Source: Desulfurivibrio sp. (GTDB lineage Bacteria; Desulfobacterota; Desulfobulbia; Desulfobulbales; SURF-16). From it: a DNA stretch of 64,000 nt. Position 1 is the stretch's first letter. Each line of letters starts with the position of its first letter. Location: positions 41,660 through 105,659 of the forward strand of contig QZKJ01000060.1 of NCBI GenBank assembly GCA_003605035.1, read 5' to 3'. The position numbers and the translations under genes are program-made. This document shows positions 7,489 to 17,070 of the stretch, piece by piece. The notes under the pieces are model-generated. The model was not told where the DNA came from and did not search any database. It worked only from the letters and a program-made list of their open reading frames with translations.

Positions 7489-7516
7489 TTGACTTTAAAA
7501 AAAAATGTAGTAATAT
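7489..7516 (+). promoter_or_regulatory. Promoter for initiator tRNA
   Basis: TTGACT (7489-7494), 16 bp spacer, TAATAT (7511-7516). An alternative -10, TATAGT at 7514-7519, has 19 bp spacing. The tRNA starts 13 bp further on. Confidence 0.45.
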
Positions 7517-7529
7517 AGTTCGGATAAGC

Positions 7530-7606
<77 letters not shown>

Positions 7607-7616
7607 GAAAATTCAA

Positions 7617-7652
7617 AGGATTACAGGCAATCTGCCTGTAATCCTTTTTTTT
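7617..7652 (+). terminator. Intrinsic terminator after initiator tRNA
   Basis: A perfect 13 bp stem, AGGATTACAGGCA (7617-7629) with TGCCTGTAATCCT (7633-7645), 3 nt loop ATC, then a T8 run. It starts 10 bp after the tRNA. Confidence 0.95.
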
Positions 7653-7787
7653 GTTTGCCGCCCTGCTCCTGATTTCTGCAGTCAACCGCACAATTTCCCC
7701 CCTTCCTGATATCCATCAGTTTTTCCGCCACCCTGACATTTGCGTTTGATAACTGCTCCTTGCCTGTGATAAGTTAAAATTAAAACA

Positions 7788-7806
7788 GATAATTATTTTC
7801 ATTGCG
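7788..7806. promoter_or_regulatory. Candidate Fur box upstream of TonB receptor
   Basis: GATAATTATTTTCATTGCG matches 13 of 19 positions of the enterobacterial Fur consensus and lies 30 bp before the receptor start. This would suggest iron control. It is a by-eye match in AT-rich DNA and the Fur motif of this organism is unknown. Confidence 0.35.
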
Positions 7807-7835
7807 GCTATACCTGCTGGAGGATGTTGGCACGG

Positions 7836-9917
7836 ATGAATACCATCGGAGTTCAGCGTCTACTCTCCACTCTTGCACTCACCATCATGGCCCCTTCCGT
7901 TCTTTATGCCCAGCATGAAGATGTTGCCGGCCTTGCCCGCCAGGAAAAGGAGATGCTTGACCTCTTCTACGAGACAAGCAGTCTGGCGACCAGAACACCC
8001 CAGCCCGTCAGCGAGACCCCGGCGCTGGTCCACGTCATTACCGCCGAGCAAATCCGCAATATGGGCGCACGCGATGTGCGGGACGTGCTGGCCCATACCC
8101 CCAATGTGCAGATCGGCATGGTCGCGGTAGGCACCCCGCAGATCACCATGCGCGGCATGCAGTCGAGCGGCGCGGAAAAGGTCAAGATCCTGGTGGACGG
8201 CCATGATGTCGCCAGCCCTCTCACCGGCGGCGGCGCCTCATTTTTCCTCGATATGCCGGTGGATTATATCCAGAAAATCGAGGTGCTGCGGGAGCCCGGC
8301 TCAACGCTTTACGGCAGCGACGCCCTTATCGGGGTCATCAACATCGTCACCACCCGCTCCCTGCAGTTTGACAGAACCATCGCCTCCTCCAGGTTTGATA
8401 CCTTTGACAGCCAGCGCCTCAATGTCGAGCACAGCAGATCCGCGGGCAATCTGCACCTGTGGGGCAATGTCAACTACTTCAACACCAACGGCCCCGACGT
8501 GGATATTGCCGCGGATGCCCTGTCGGCAACCCCGAATGCCGCCATCAGCAACGCCCCCTCATCCACCAGCGAATGGCAGGAAAGGTCCGATTTCTCCCTG
8601 GCCGCCAACACCGATGCCGTTCGCTTTCAATGCCAGTACATCAGCCAGCGGGATGGCGGGTATTTCAATCCCGGCATGTCCCTGTCCGACAACACCAACA
8701 TCGCCATGGATTATTTCTGGAGCGACCTGGCCTACGAAACCTCATTCTGGCAGGACATGCTCTCCCTGCAGACCAAGCTGATCTACAATCATTACGATCA
8801 CGATTACCGGATCAATCTGCAGCCGACCGGCTTCAGAAATGAGAACGGCATCTATGCTGACGGCATCTATTCCTTCCAGCAGGCAATCATTGACGAATAT
8901 GGCGCCGAACTCCAGCTTGACAGCAGTTTCTTTACCGATCACCTGCTGACCTTCGGCAGTGAGATCAAAAAAAGCAGGCTGCACGACGTCGACCATCTGG
9001 CCAATTACAACCCCGCGCCGCTGCCCGCCGTCATTGACGTATCCGACGCCTTCAACTGGATGGAAAGCGCCGACCGTTTCTTTTACAGCTTTTTTCTGCA
9101 GGACCAGTGGCAGATGGCAGAGAATATCCTGCTGGTCCTTGGCAGCCGTTTTGACGACTACAACGACGTGGGCAATGCCCTGAGTTCCAGCCTTGGCATA
9201 TCCTATCGTTTCCATCCCCAGTACCGGCTGAAGCTGCAATACGGCGAGGGCTTCCGCGCCCCGAGCTTTCGCGAACTCTACAAGCTGCCGGCCGGCTCCC
9301 CCCTGCGCGGCGACACGAACCTTGAGCCCGAGTCCAACCGCACCTGCCAGGCAAGCATCGAATGGCGGAAGAATGACAGCCTCAAGGTCGAGCTTGCCGG
9401 CTTTGTCAGCAAGGCTGATGATGTGATCAGCAAGGAATATGAAGTTTCCCAGTCAACCGCAAATTCCTTCACCAACGGCGGCACCTATGACAGCAAAGGG
9501 GTGGAACTCAGTTTCAGCGGCAGAATCAGCCCGCTTGAACTGTCCGCGAGCATTTCCTACACGGACAGCGTCAATGACAGCGGAGACGATGTCCCCGGGG
9601 TCGCTCCCTGGCTCGCTTCGGCTGTCATCAACTACCCCTTTGCCGGCTACTGTAATCTCAATGCAAGTTTTTCGTACACGGGTGAAACAACAGCCGCGGC
9701 CGATGATGCCCGCGGGGAGGTTGACGATTACCTGCTCACCGACATGGCCTTCACCATCAGGGACGCTGCGGGTCATTTCCCGGGTCTTGAAATTATTGCC
9801 TCTGTCCACAATCTCTTTGATGTGGACTACGCATATCCGGAATATTCCGGCAAACTCGTCAATCACTATCAGAGACCGGGCATCAGCGCAGACCTCTGGC
9901 TGCGTTATCGCTTCTAG
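7836..9917 (+). CDS. TonB-dependent outer-membrane receptor (locus 1)
   Basis: About 693 residues. A signal peptide (RLLSTLALTIMAPSVLYA) is followed by the plug domain (TPALVHVITAEQIRNMGARDVRDVLAHTPNV, VDYIQKIEVLREPGSTLYG, GVINIVTT) and a 22-strand barrel ending in the terminal aromatic WLRYRF. Such receptors bring siderophores, cobalamin or other scarce ligands across the outer membrane using TonB energy; the ligand cannot be read from sequence. Two ATGs are possible. I prefer 7836 because GGAGG directly abuts the earlier one at 7824. It is the first gene of an operon with a periplasmic binding protein and a hybrid kinase. A paralogous receptor sits at 23626-25575. Confidence 0.9.
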   Translation: MNTIGVQRLLSTLALTIMAPSVLYAQHEDVAGLARQEKEMLDLFYETSSLATRTPQPVSETPALVHVITAEQIRNMGARDVRDVLAHTPNVQIGMVAVGTPQITMRGMQSSGAEKVKILVDGHDVASPLTGGGASFFLDMPVDYIQKIEVLREPGSTLYGSDALIGVINIVTTRSLQFDRTIASSRFDTFDSQRLNVEHSRSAGNLHLWGNVNYFNTNGPDVDIAADALSATPNAAISNAPSSTSEWQERSDFSLAANTDAVRFQCQYISQRDGGYFNPGMSLSDNTNIAMDYFWSDLAYETSFWQDMLSLQTKLIYNHYDHDYRINLQPTGFRNENGIYADGIYSFQQAIIDEYGAELQLDSSFFTDHLLTFGSEIKKSRLHDVDHLANYNPAPLPAVIDVSDAFNWMESADRFFYSFFLQDQWQMAENILLVLGSRFDDYNDVGNALSSSLGISYRFHPQYRLKLQYGEGFRAPSFRELYKLPAGSPLRGDTNLEPESNRTCQASIEWRKNDSLKVELAGFVSKADDVISKEYEVSQSTANSFTNGGTYDSKGVELSFSGRISPLELSASISYTDSVNDSGDDVPGVAPWLASAVINYPFAGYCNLNASFSYTGETTAAADDARGEVDDYLLTDMAFTIRDAAGHFPGLEIIASVHNLFDVDYAYPEYSGKLVNHYQRPGISADLWLRYRF

Positions 9918-9932
9918 GAGCAGAGAGACAGT

Positions 9933-10898
9933 GTGAGAATCAACCTTGCAATTTACACGATTTCACTCCTGTTTTTTCTCCTGTTCCCATCTCAGCAGTC
10001 AGCGGGAGCGGAGGCGAGCCCCGTTGCCCTCGTCTATCGGCAGGATCTGCCCCTGCACCGGCAGCTTGCCGGGCAGATAAACCGCGCCCTTGCCGAAGAG
10101 GACCCGCCCATCCCCACCGTCGACCTGCCGCTCTCCTCGGCCTGGTCCCCGGAAAACGAAAAGGACTTTGCGGACAAAAAACCATTCTTTGCCATTGCCT
10201 TCGGCGATGTTGCCCTGACCTTCTGCCGCAAGGCCCTGCCGGATCTCAACGGTTTTTTTCTGCTGGTCAGCAGCCAGGAACAGGTGGCTGAGGCGGAAAG
10301 CTCCGGCCGCTGGACAGGGGCCGGGCTCTGGGTCAAACCGGAAAAGCAGCTGGAGAAATTCCGTGAACTTTTCCCCGGCGCCCAAACCATCGGCAGCGTG
10401 GTTTCGGCAGGTTTTTTCAGCCGTGAACAGCTCGTCGCCCTGCGGCAGACAGGGGAACGGTTCGGCTTTGCCCTTGATATTGTTGAAGTGGGGCAGCGCC
10501 GCGACATCCTTGGGGCAATTGCCCAGGTCTACAAGAGAAGCGATGCCTTCTGGATGATGCCCGACCCGCAGCTGCTCAATGAAATCACCCTGGCAGAGAT
10601 GCTGCGGCTGCAGACCGCCCATGCGCGCCCCCTGCTTGGTCTTTCTCCCCGCTTTGTCCAGCTGGGCGCCCTGCTGTCGGTCAATACCTCCCTGGGCGAA
10701 TTGGCCAAGCAGGCTGTCGTCATGTCACGAAAATTTGCCGGGTCCCGGCACCAGGGCCACCAGGGGCCCTTGCCGGACAGCTGCTATATCGTTCATGTCA
10801 ATGCCGATGTTGCCGCAAAACTGCACTTCAAGACGCCTGCGGCCATATCGGCATCCTATGATTTTATTTCGCCGGCCGGCGAGGAGGGCAGACCATGA
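9933..10898 (+). CDS. ABC_sub_bind-type periplasmic protein (locus 1)
   Basis: A 321-residue exported protein starting at GTG. The signal peptide is LAIYTISLLFFLLFPSQQSAGA. The rest resembles the TrpX-like ABC_sub_bind periplasmic proteins: a two-lobed fold with blocks such as FFAIAFGDVALTF, LFPGAQTIGSVVSAGFFS, AFWMMPDPQLLN and LLGLSPRFVQLGALLSV. No ABC permease or ATPase lies nearby. It starts 15 bp after the receptor stop and overlaps the kinase start (ATGA), so a role as ligand-binding partner of the kinase is more likely than transport. Its counterpart in locus 2 is at 22204-23118. Confidence 0.75.
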   Translation: MRINLAIYTISLLFFLLFPSQQSAGAEASPVALVYRQDLPLHRQLAGQINRALAEEDPPIPTVDLPLSSAWSPENEKDFADKKPFFAIAFGDVALTFCRKALPDLNGFFLLVSSQEQVAEAESSGRWTGAGLWVKPEKQLEKFRELFPGAQTIGSVVSAGFFSREQLVALRQTGERFGFALDIVEVGQRRDILGAIAQVYKRSDAFWMMPDPQLLNEITLAEMLRLQTAHARPLLGLSPRFVQLGALLSVNTSLGELAKQAVVMSRKFAGSRHQGHQGPLPDSCYIVHVNADVAAKLHFKTPAAISASYDFISPAGEEGRP

Positions 10899-13375
10899 AG
10901 CCCTTCCTCCTCAGGCTGCTGCCGAAAACTCTGCTGGGCCAGATCCTGGCAGGCTTCACCGTTGTTATTCTCAGCTATTCCCTGATCATTCTTTCCACCC
11001 ACTCCTTTTTTGAGGGCCGCTTCTTCCTGACCCTGCAGCAGGAAACCGGGGAGCAGCATGTCACCTTCCTGTCACGATTTGCCGCCACCGGACTCTACAC
11101 GGAAAATCCTCTGCATCTTCGGGAACCGATCAAGGCCATCATGGACCGGCCCGAGGTAGCGGCTGTGGCCATTTACCGCCAGGACGGCAACCTGTGGATC
11201 AAGGAAAGCAAGGCTGATTTCACCTTTGCCAGCCAGTCCCCTGACGCCGTTCTTGCCTTCCTGGCAAAGAGCCGCCGGGGCCAGCGGCTGGAGCCGGTTA
11301 TTACATCCCGGATATGTGATTTCATCGCCCCAATCACCATCACCCGTTTTGAGGAATTTGCCGAATCCCCGCCAGCCGCTGAGGAGCAGGTGATCATCGG
11401 TCTGGCCGAGGTGCAGCTTTCCCCGGCATACCGACAGGCCCAGGTCAGACGGGTGCAGCTCTTTGATCTGGCCGTCACCTCCCTGTCGATCCTCCTCTCC
11501 GTCATTGTCGGACTCTGGCTTTCGCGCCGGCTTTCCGCGCCGGTCAGGGCCCTGACTGCCGGCGCTAAACAGGCGGCTGTCGGCCAGTTCCCTGAACCGA
11601 TCGAAAATTCCGCCACCGGCGAGCTGGCCGACCTCACCCGGGCATTCAACCGGATGATCGTGGCCAGAAAGGAGGCTGAAGCCAATCTTTACCAGGAACT
11701 GATGCTCAATGAAGGGCTGGCCAAACTCTCCAGAGAATTGATTTCCTCCACCGATTCCATCGAAAAAATCGCCCATTTCGTGCTCATCATGGCCCGGCAG
11801 CTCACCGGCAGCAACCATGGCTTTGTCTCCTCCATTGACCAGAAAACAGGGGGAAATGTCTGCCACACCCTTACCGAGATGATAAAAGACCAGTGCGAAA
11901 TCAAACCGGACAGGCAGGAAATCACTTTCAGCCACGACCGCCAAGGGAAATACCAAGGGCTGTGGGGCCATGTCTTAAACAGCAGAAAATCACTCTACAG
12001 CAATGATCCGGCTGCCCATCCGGCTTCCGCCGGGGTGCCGGCCGGCCACGTCAGGATCGACAAATTCCTTTCCGTGCCCGTCATCTTCCACGGAGAACTT
12101 GTCGGTCAGATCGCCCTGGCCAATCCCGGCCGGGACTACACCGAGCATGACGTGGCCAATATCGAACGGCTGGCTGATCTCTATGCCCTGGCCGTCAACC
12201 GCCATCGGGCCCTGCAGGAACGGGAAAAATTGCTGGCAGACCTGCGCCAGGCGCAGAAAATGGAGGCCATCGGCACCCTGGCCGGCGGCATTGCCCATGA
12301 TTTCAACAACATCCTCAGCGCCATCCTCGGCTTTACGGAAATTTCCCTCATGCAGGTCGACAAGGGTTCAAAACTTCATCATAATCTTTCCATGGTGCAG
12401 AAGGCGGGCGACCGGGCGCGTGACCTGGTCGCCCAGATCCTCACCTTCTCCAGACGCAGCCAGGCGGAACGCCATCCGATCCTGGTGGCCCCCATCATCA
12501 AGGAGGCGCTGAAGCTGCTGCGCGCCTCCCTGCCGTCCAACATTGAAATCCGTCAGGATATTCAGCCCGGCAGCGGCAAAGTGCTGGCCGATCCGGTGCA
12601 GATCCATCAGATCATGATGAATCTCTGCACCAACGCCTTCCATGCCATGGGAGGAAAAGGCGGCGTGCTGGAGATCATTCTTGCGGAAGAGGAAATTGAC
12701 AGAAAGCAGGCTGAGCTGGACAGAGACCTGCATCCCGGACCATATCAGCGGCTGTCGATCAGAGATACCGGTTCCGGCATCAGACCGGAGATTGTCGACC
12801 GCATCTTCGACCCCTTCTTCACCACCAAGGAAAAGGGACAGGGAACGGGCATGGGACTTTCCATGGTGCACGGCATCATCAAGGAATATAACGGGGCGAT
12901 CAAAGTGCGGAGTGACGTGGGACAGGGAACAGTGTTTGATCTCTACTTCCCGCTGATCCGTGACACCGTCAACCAGGCGGATAGCAGCAAGCCCCCGCTG
13001 CTGGTCAGAGGAAAAGGGCGCATCCTCTTGGTCGATGATGAAAAGGATCTGGCGGAGATGGGCCGCAAGCGGCTGGAAATGCTCGGCTACGATATCGTCA
13101 GTTGCACCGGCAGCATGGAGGCCCTGGAAATTTTCAAAAAGGAGCCGGACAGTTTCGATCTGGTGGTCACGGATCAGACCATGCCGGCGATGAGCGGCGT
13201 GGAATTGGCCAGGGAGATCATGCGCATCAGGCCGCAGCTCCCTGTCTTCCTCTGCACCGGCTACAGTTCCTTCATCACGGAACAGGATGCCAAGGAGCTG
13301 GGCATCCGCGAGTTTTTCCTCAAACCCGTTTCCACCGAAGAACTGAGCAGGGCGATTCAGCGCCATCTCTGCTAG
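10895..13375 (+). CDS. Hybrid sensor histidine kinase (HAMP-GAF-HisKA-HATPase-REC)
   Basis: 826 residues. A membrane helix (~13-35), a periplasmic sensor region of about 150 residues, a second helix (~190-212) and a HAMP linker (LSRRLSAPVRALTAGA) come first. A GAF domain (~270-430) follows, then HisKA with the phospho-acceptor in GGIAHDFNNILSAILGF. The HATPase boxes are MMNLCTNAFHAM (N), IRDTGSGI (G1) and GTGMGLSMVHGIIKEYNG (G2). A C-terminal receiver (RILLVDDEKDLAEMG... VVTDQTMPAMSG... FLKPVSTEE) closes the protein. The gene overlaps the binding-protein gene by 4 bp. No DNA-binding regulator follows, so the output is probably through phosphorelay to a protein encoded elsewhere. The ligand is unknown. 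Confidence 0.93.
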   Translation: MKPFLLRLLPKTLLGQILAGFTVVILSYSLIILSTHSFFEGRFFLTLQQETGEQHVTFLSRFAATGLYTENPLHLREPIKAIMDRPEVAAVAIYRQDGNLWIKESKADFTFASQSPDAVLAFLAKSRRGQRLEPVITSRICDFIAPITITRFEEFAESPPAAEEQVIIGLAEVQLSPAYRQAQVRRVQLFDLAVTSLSILLSVIVGLWLSRRLSAPVRALTAGAKQAAVGQFPEPIENSATGELADLTRAFNRMIVARKEAEANLYQELMLNEGLAKLSRELISSTDSIEKIAHFVLIMARQLTGSNHGFVSSIDQKTGGNVCHTLTEMIKDQCEIKPDRQEITFSHDRQGKYQGLWGHVLNSRKSLYSNDPAAHPASAGVPAGHVRIDKFLSVPVIFHGELVGQIALANPGRDYTEHDVANIERLADLYALAVNRHRALQEREKLLADLRQAQKMEAIGTLAGGIAHDFNNILSAILGFTEISLMQVDKGSKLHHNLSMVQKAGDRARDLVAQILTFSRRSQAERHPILVAPIIKEALKLLRASLPSNIEIRQDIQPGSGKVLADPVQIHQIMMNLCTNAFHAMGGKGGVLEIILAEEEIDRKQAELDRDLHPGPYQRLSIRDTGSGIRPEIVDRIFDPFFTTKEKGQGTGMGLSMVHGIIKEYNGAIKVRSDVGQGTVFDLYFPLIRDTVNQADSSKPPLLVRGKGRILLVDDEKDLAEMGRKRLEMLGYDIVSCTGSMEALEIFKKEPDSFDLVVTDQTMPAMSGVELAREIMRIRPQLPVFLCTGYSSFITEQDAKELGIREFFLKPVSTEELSRAIQRHLC

Positions 13376-13403
13376 CGCTATCCTGACCGCTGCAAATATT
13401 ATT

Positions 13404-13432
13404 TTGACATTTCAGCAAGTTTTCTGTAGGTT
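13404..13432 (+). promoter_or_regulatory. Candidate promoter for the DEAD-box gene
   Basis: TTGACA (13404-13409), 17 bp spacer, TAGGTT (13427-13432; 3 of 6 matches), about 78 bp before the start codon. The -35 is perfect, the -10 is weak. Confidence 0.4.
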
Positions 13433-13509
13433 CTTTAATGATAACTAATTAATTTCCATAAATAATCTTTATACCTGACCTTGCCGGCTCACACCCGAAC
13501 CGGGAAGAA

Positions 13510-15093
13510 ATGACAATGACAAAAAAAACAGCACAGCACCGCATGAGAAATTCAGCCCCCGATTCCGCCGCAACCTTCACGGTTGAAGGCCCGATTTTCG
13601 GCCTCAACGTCGTCAAGGACGGCAAATCCTCAAGCTTTGACCGTTCCAGGGCGAAAAAAAGCGCCGCCCCCAGGGAACGGCCGGAAAGAGAGCGGGAGCG
13701 TCCGCCCCTGCCGGCTGCTGCCGAGCAGGAACAGGTACAGGTACCGGAACCTGAACGGGGGCCGGCACGGGAGGAGCGGCCTACACCTGACGACTCGTGG
13801 GACATTTCCCTGTTTGATGTGCCGCCGGTGGAGGGCAGAGTCAGGTTTCATGATTTTGCTATCCCGGCAAGCATCATGCACGGCCTGGCCGATCTCTCCT
13901 TTAATTACTGCACCCCCATCCAGGCGGCGGTCATCGAGCATACCTTGAACGGCGGTGATGCCACCGGCCGGGCCCAGACAGGCACCGGCAAGACCGCGGC
14001 CTTTCTGATCACCGTGCTGACCCGCCTGCTGCGCTTCCCGCGGCAAACCAGGCGGACAGCCAGCCCCAGGGCCCTGATCATTGCTCCCACCCGGGAACTG
14101 GTGCTGCAGATCGCCGATGACTGCGATACGCTCAGCCGCTATACAGGGCTTACGACCGTGGCTGTCTATGGCGGCATGGATTACCAGAAGCAGCTTGCCA
14201 GGCTGGTCGGCAAAGAGGTGGATATCGTGGTGGCCACTCCGGGACGGCTGCTTGATTTCCAGCGCCAGCAGGCCATCCACCTGGGACAGGTGGAGATCTT
14301 CGTGATTGACGAGGCGGACCGCATGCTTGATATGGGCTTTATCCCGGATGTCAGACACATCATCTACAGCCTGCCGCCCAAGACCAAACGACAGACCCTG
14401 CTCTTCAGCGCCACCCTGACGCCGGAGGTGACCAACCTCTCTTCCCAGTGGACCCGGGAACCGGTCATCGTGGAGATCGAACCGGAACAGGTGACGGTGG
14501 AGACGGTGGAAGAGCTTGTCTACCTGGTCACCGCTGAACAGAAATTCGCCCTGCTCTACAATATCATCAGCCGCCAGAACCTGGACCGGGTGATTATCTT
14601 CGGCAACCGCCGGGACGAGACAAGAAAACTCGCAGACATGCTCGGCCTGTGCGGCATCAAGTGCGATCTTCTTTCAGGCGACGTTGATCAGAAGAAGAGG
14701 ATGCAGACCCTGGACAGCTTCAAGGCCGGCAAGTTCCGGGCCCTGGTTGCCACCGATGTGGCGGGCAGGGGAATTCATATTGAGGATGTCAGCCATGTCA
14801 TCAACTACACCCTGCCCTATGATCCGGAGGATTATGTCCACCGCATCGGCAGGACCGGCAGGGCCGGCAAGACCGGCACCTCGATCAGCTTTGCCAGCGA
14901 GGAGGATTCATTCTACATCCCGGATATCGAAGGGTACATCGGCCATAAGCTGCACTGCAAGTACCCTGATGAAGAGTGGCTGAAACTGCCCGAGACAATT
15001 GACAAGGAGAAGCTGAAGAGCAGCCGGCCGAAAAACAGACCCCGATCATCATTCCGGTCGAAATCCCGGGGCAGAAGCAACGGGAAAAAATGA
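13510..15093 (+). CDS. DEAD-box ATP-dependent RNA helicase
   Basis: 527 residues. A long low-complexity Arg/Glu/Pro-rich N-terminal tail (~1-115) is followed by a full two-RecA core. Visible motifs are Q (YCTPIQAAVI), I (AQTGTGKTAAF), Ia (PTREL), GG-box region (VYGGMDYQKQ), Ib (TPGRLLDF), II (IDEADRMLDMGF), III (FSATL), V (ATDVAGRGIHIEDVSHVINY) and VI (HRIGRTGRAG). The C-terminus is a short basic Arg/Ser tail. Such helicases act in ribosome assembly or RNA turnover. The basic tail resembles RhlE/RhlB-type proteins, but orthology is not certain. Confidence 0.93.
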   Translation: MTMTKKTAQHRMRNSAPDSAATFTVEGPIFGLNVVKDGKSSSFDRSRAKKSAAPRERPERERERPPLPAAAEQEQVQVPEPERGPAREERPTPDDSWDISLFDVPPVEGRVRFHDFAIPASIMHGLADLSFNYCTPIQAAVIEHTLNGGDATGRAQTGTGKTAAFLITVLTRLLRFPRQTRRTASPRALIIAPTRELVLQIADDCDTLSRYTGLTTVAVYGGMDYQKQLARLVGKEVDIVVATPGRLLDFQRQQAIHLGQVEIFVIDEADRMLDMGFIPDVRHIIYSLPPKTKRQTLLFSATLTPEVTNLSSQWTREPVIVEIEPEQVTVETVEELVYLVTAEQKFALLYNIISRQNLDRVIIFGNRRDETRKLADMLGLCGIKCDLLSGDVDQKKRMQTLDSFKAGKFRALVATDVAGRGIHIEDVSHVINYTLPYDPEDYVHRIGRTGRAGKTGTSISFASEEDSFYIPDIEGYIGHKLHCKYPDEEWLKLPETIDKEKLKSSRPKNRPRSSFRSKSRGRSNGKK

Positions 15094-15171
15094 AGACAGA
15101 ATAGGTAGTTAGACTGCAGTCTGTTAGTCGGCTCAAGAGCTAAATCCCTACAGACTAAACACCTGCTGTTT

Positions 15172-15591
15172 CTATTGCGCCAGGGGCAGAATAATTTCAA
15201 TGAGATGGTCAAAATCCACCGGCTTGGGGATAAAGCCATCCATGCCGGCATTATCGCATTGCAGCCGGAAATCGTTATAGGCGCAACCTGATATGGCAAA
15301 AATGGGGGTGTAGGCCCTGCCCTCATCCTTTTCCCGGCGGCGGATGATGCGGGTGGCCTCCAGTCCGTCCAGTTCCGGCATCTTGATATCCATGAGAATG
15401 GCGGCAAAATCATGCTGTTCCCACTTCCGGATGGCTTCCTTGCCGTTCATCGCCTCTTCAACCGGCAACTCATGAATGTTGAAGAACTCTTTCAGGAAAA
15501 AACGAATCAACTTCTCATCGTCAACCACCAGAAATCGTTTTTTCGTACTTGTCACTTTGGGTTCCCCGTCTTGTCGGCATTTAATGGACAA
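15172..15591 (-). CDS. Receiver-only response regulator
   Basis: A single CheY-like receiver domain of about 120 residues: FLVVDDEKLIRFFLKEFF (acidic pocket), AILMDIKMPELDGLEATR (phospho-Asp), FAISGCAYND (Ser/Thr position) and FIPKPVDFDHL (Lys). No output domain. The start is uncertain: ATG at 15591 or an internal GTG 12 codons later (VTSTKKRF), which gives a more usual receiver length. It is closely similar to the gene at 15829-16212, indicating tandem duplication. Hybrid kinases nearby could be partners. Confidence 0.88.
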   Translation of the reverse strand: MSIKCRQDGEPKVTSTKKRFLVVDDEKLIRFFLKEFFNIHELPVEEAMNGKEAIRKWEQHDFAAILMDIKMPELDGLEATRIIRRREKDEGRAYTPIFAISGCAYNDFRLQCDNAGMDGFIPKPVDFDHLIEIILPLAQ

Positions 15592-15828
15592 CAGCTTTTC
15601 AATTGCACATCATTATCATCTTACTATTGACTTCCACTTGGAAAATACGACGATATCCATGTTATTTCAAGCAAAATATCTACATCTGATTGTTATTGCC
15701 GCCAGGGGGCAGAAATCCGCCCAAAGCAGCGGTGCCATGGCGGGGTGACCTTCGGTCTGTCAGATGTTTTTTGGGGAAATTACGGGGAATAAACAGGATA
15801 TGGCCGGGAAAAGGGCGCGGGGTAAAAC

Positions 15829-16212
15829 TTACTGCGCCAGGGGCATGACGCATTCAAGCAGCTTGTTGATGACCACCGGTTTGGCGATGAAGCCGTCCAT
15901 GCCGGCCTGTTTGCAATACTCTTCCGGATTGAGCAAGGTACAGCCTGATATGGCGAAAATCGGGGTATAGGTCCGCTCATGCTCCTTTTCTTTCTGCCGG
16001 ATGATGCGGGTGGCCTGCAGACCATCCATTTCAGGCATTTCGATATCCATGAGAATGGCGTTAAAGTCCTCATTCTCCCATTTCTCAATGGCCTCCTTGC
16101 CGTTCACCGCCTCCTCGCAGTCAAGGTCATAGTATCTGAAAAGATCTTTCAGAAAAGAACGGATCAGGTATTGATCGTCAACTATCAAAAATCGTTTCGC
16201 CATGATGAACAT
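15829..16212 (-). CDS. Receiver-only response regulator, paralog of its neighbour
   Basis: A 127-residue CheY-like receiver: FLIVDDQYLIRSFLKDLF, AILMDIEMPEMDGLQATRII, FAISGCTLLN and FIAKPVVINKLLE. It shares the unusual AISGC motif, YTPIF and the C-terminal PLAQ with 15172-15591, so the two arose by duplication. The second acidic-pocket residue differs (DDQ instead of DDE). It may function as a phosphate shuttle or sink. Confidence 0.88.
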   Translation of the reverse strand: MFIMAKRFLIVDDQYLIRSFLKDLFRYYDLDCEEAVNGKEAIEKWENEDFNAILMDIEMPEMDGLQATRIIRQKEKEHERTYTPIFAISGCTLLNPEEYCKQAGMDGFIAKPVVINKLLECVMPLAQ

Positions 16213-16255
16213 GATTTTCTGCCCGGGTTAATAATAACAAAGGCGGTGAGGCCTG

Positions 16256-16585
16256 TTACGCGGAATAACATCTTCTCGTACCGATGATAACCTTACTGAT
16301 TTTCCAGTTTTTCCTGCTGTCGGACAGATGGTGCTTGGTGATGGCCACGATCGGTTCCGGACTCACCTGCGGGTAATCAGCATAATCCGCATTGGAAAAC
16401 GGGTCGTTCATATCCTCGTTGATCTCGGGATCGGACAGCTCAATTTCCAACAGAATATCTTCAATATTTCCATCAAGAGATTGCGGGGCATGTTTCGAAG
16501 CAGTCGAGATCAGATCACCTTTACCTTCCATGCGCAGCAGATCAATGAGGAAACGTTGTCCTATTTCTTTTTCATCAACTATCAT
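16256..16585 (-). CDS. Hypothetical protein, possible receiver remnant
   Basis: 109 residues. The first ~20 (MIVDEKEIGQRFLIDLLRME) resemble the start of the two adjacent receivers (VVDDEKLIRFFLKEFF), but the phospho-Asp loop and the Lys loop are missing. The rest is acidic and of unknown type (NIEDILLEIELSDPEINEDM). It may be a decayed or repurposed third copy of the tandem receivers. No function can be assigned. Confidence 0.45.
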   Translation of the reverse strand: MIVDEKEIGQRFLIDLLRMEGKGDLISTASKHAPQSLDGNIEDILLEIELSDPEINEDMNDPFSNADYADYPQVSPEPIVAITKHHLSDSRKNWKISKVIIGTRRCYSA

Positions 16586-17070
16586 AGTCTTCTCATCCTT
16601 GAATATGGTGAATAAAATATGAGCTTCCTATTTGGTTCATAAGCATATGGAATTTTCGTGCCATCATCAGGCGGAACGAAAAAAATGTGAAAAAAACCAC
16701 AATCAGCGTTTTTTGCCGAACCCCTGAAAGTCTGGGGCAACCCGGCTTCCCGTTATTTTGCCGAATGCACCGGAATCACGTCATTTTCGGATGGCTCCAA
16801 CCAGGCTGGCCCCTGGCCGCGGCTTATTCCGCCATGGCTGGAGCCGCGGCAAACACTTGTTGGCAGCCCGTTTATTCCAGCCTGGAGAACAAGGTTGCCA
16901 CGCGGAACACGGATCGTTCAATCTCCGCAGGATATCCTGACAGAGCTGACAAAGCCATGCAGGAAAGCCTGGTTATCCCTGAAAAAACGGGGGGAAGGAC
17001 AGAGGAAGGAATTACGAACAGCGCAATTTTTCTTGCGGTGCTTTCAGGCGGGAAAGCGACCCGGCGGCGG
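16586..17070. other. 485 bp without a convincing gene
   Basis: Between two minus-strand genes. A plus-strand ORF exists but resembles no protein family and has no ribosome-binding site. A 7 bp inverted repeat, GGCTCCA (16793-16799) and TGGAGCC (16839-16845), surrounds GC-rich palindromic DNA and could fold in RNA. There is no T run, so I do not call a terminator. Confidence 0.4.
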
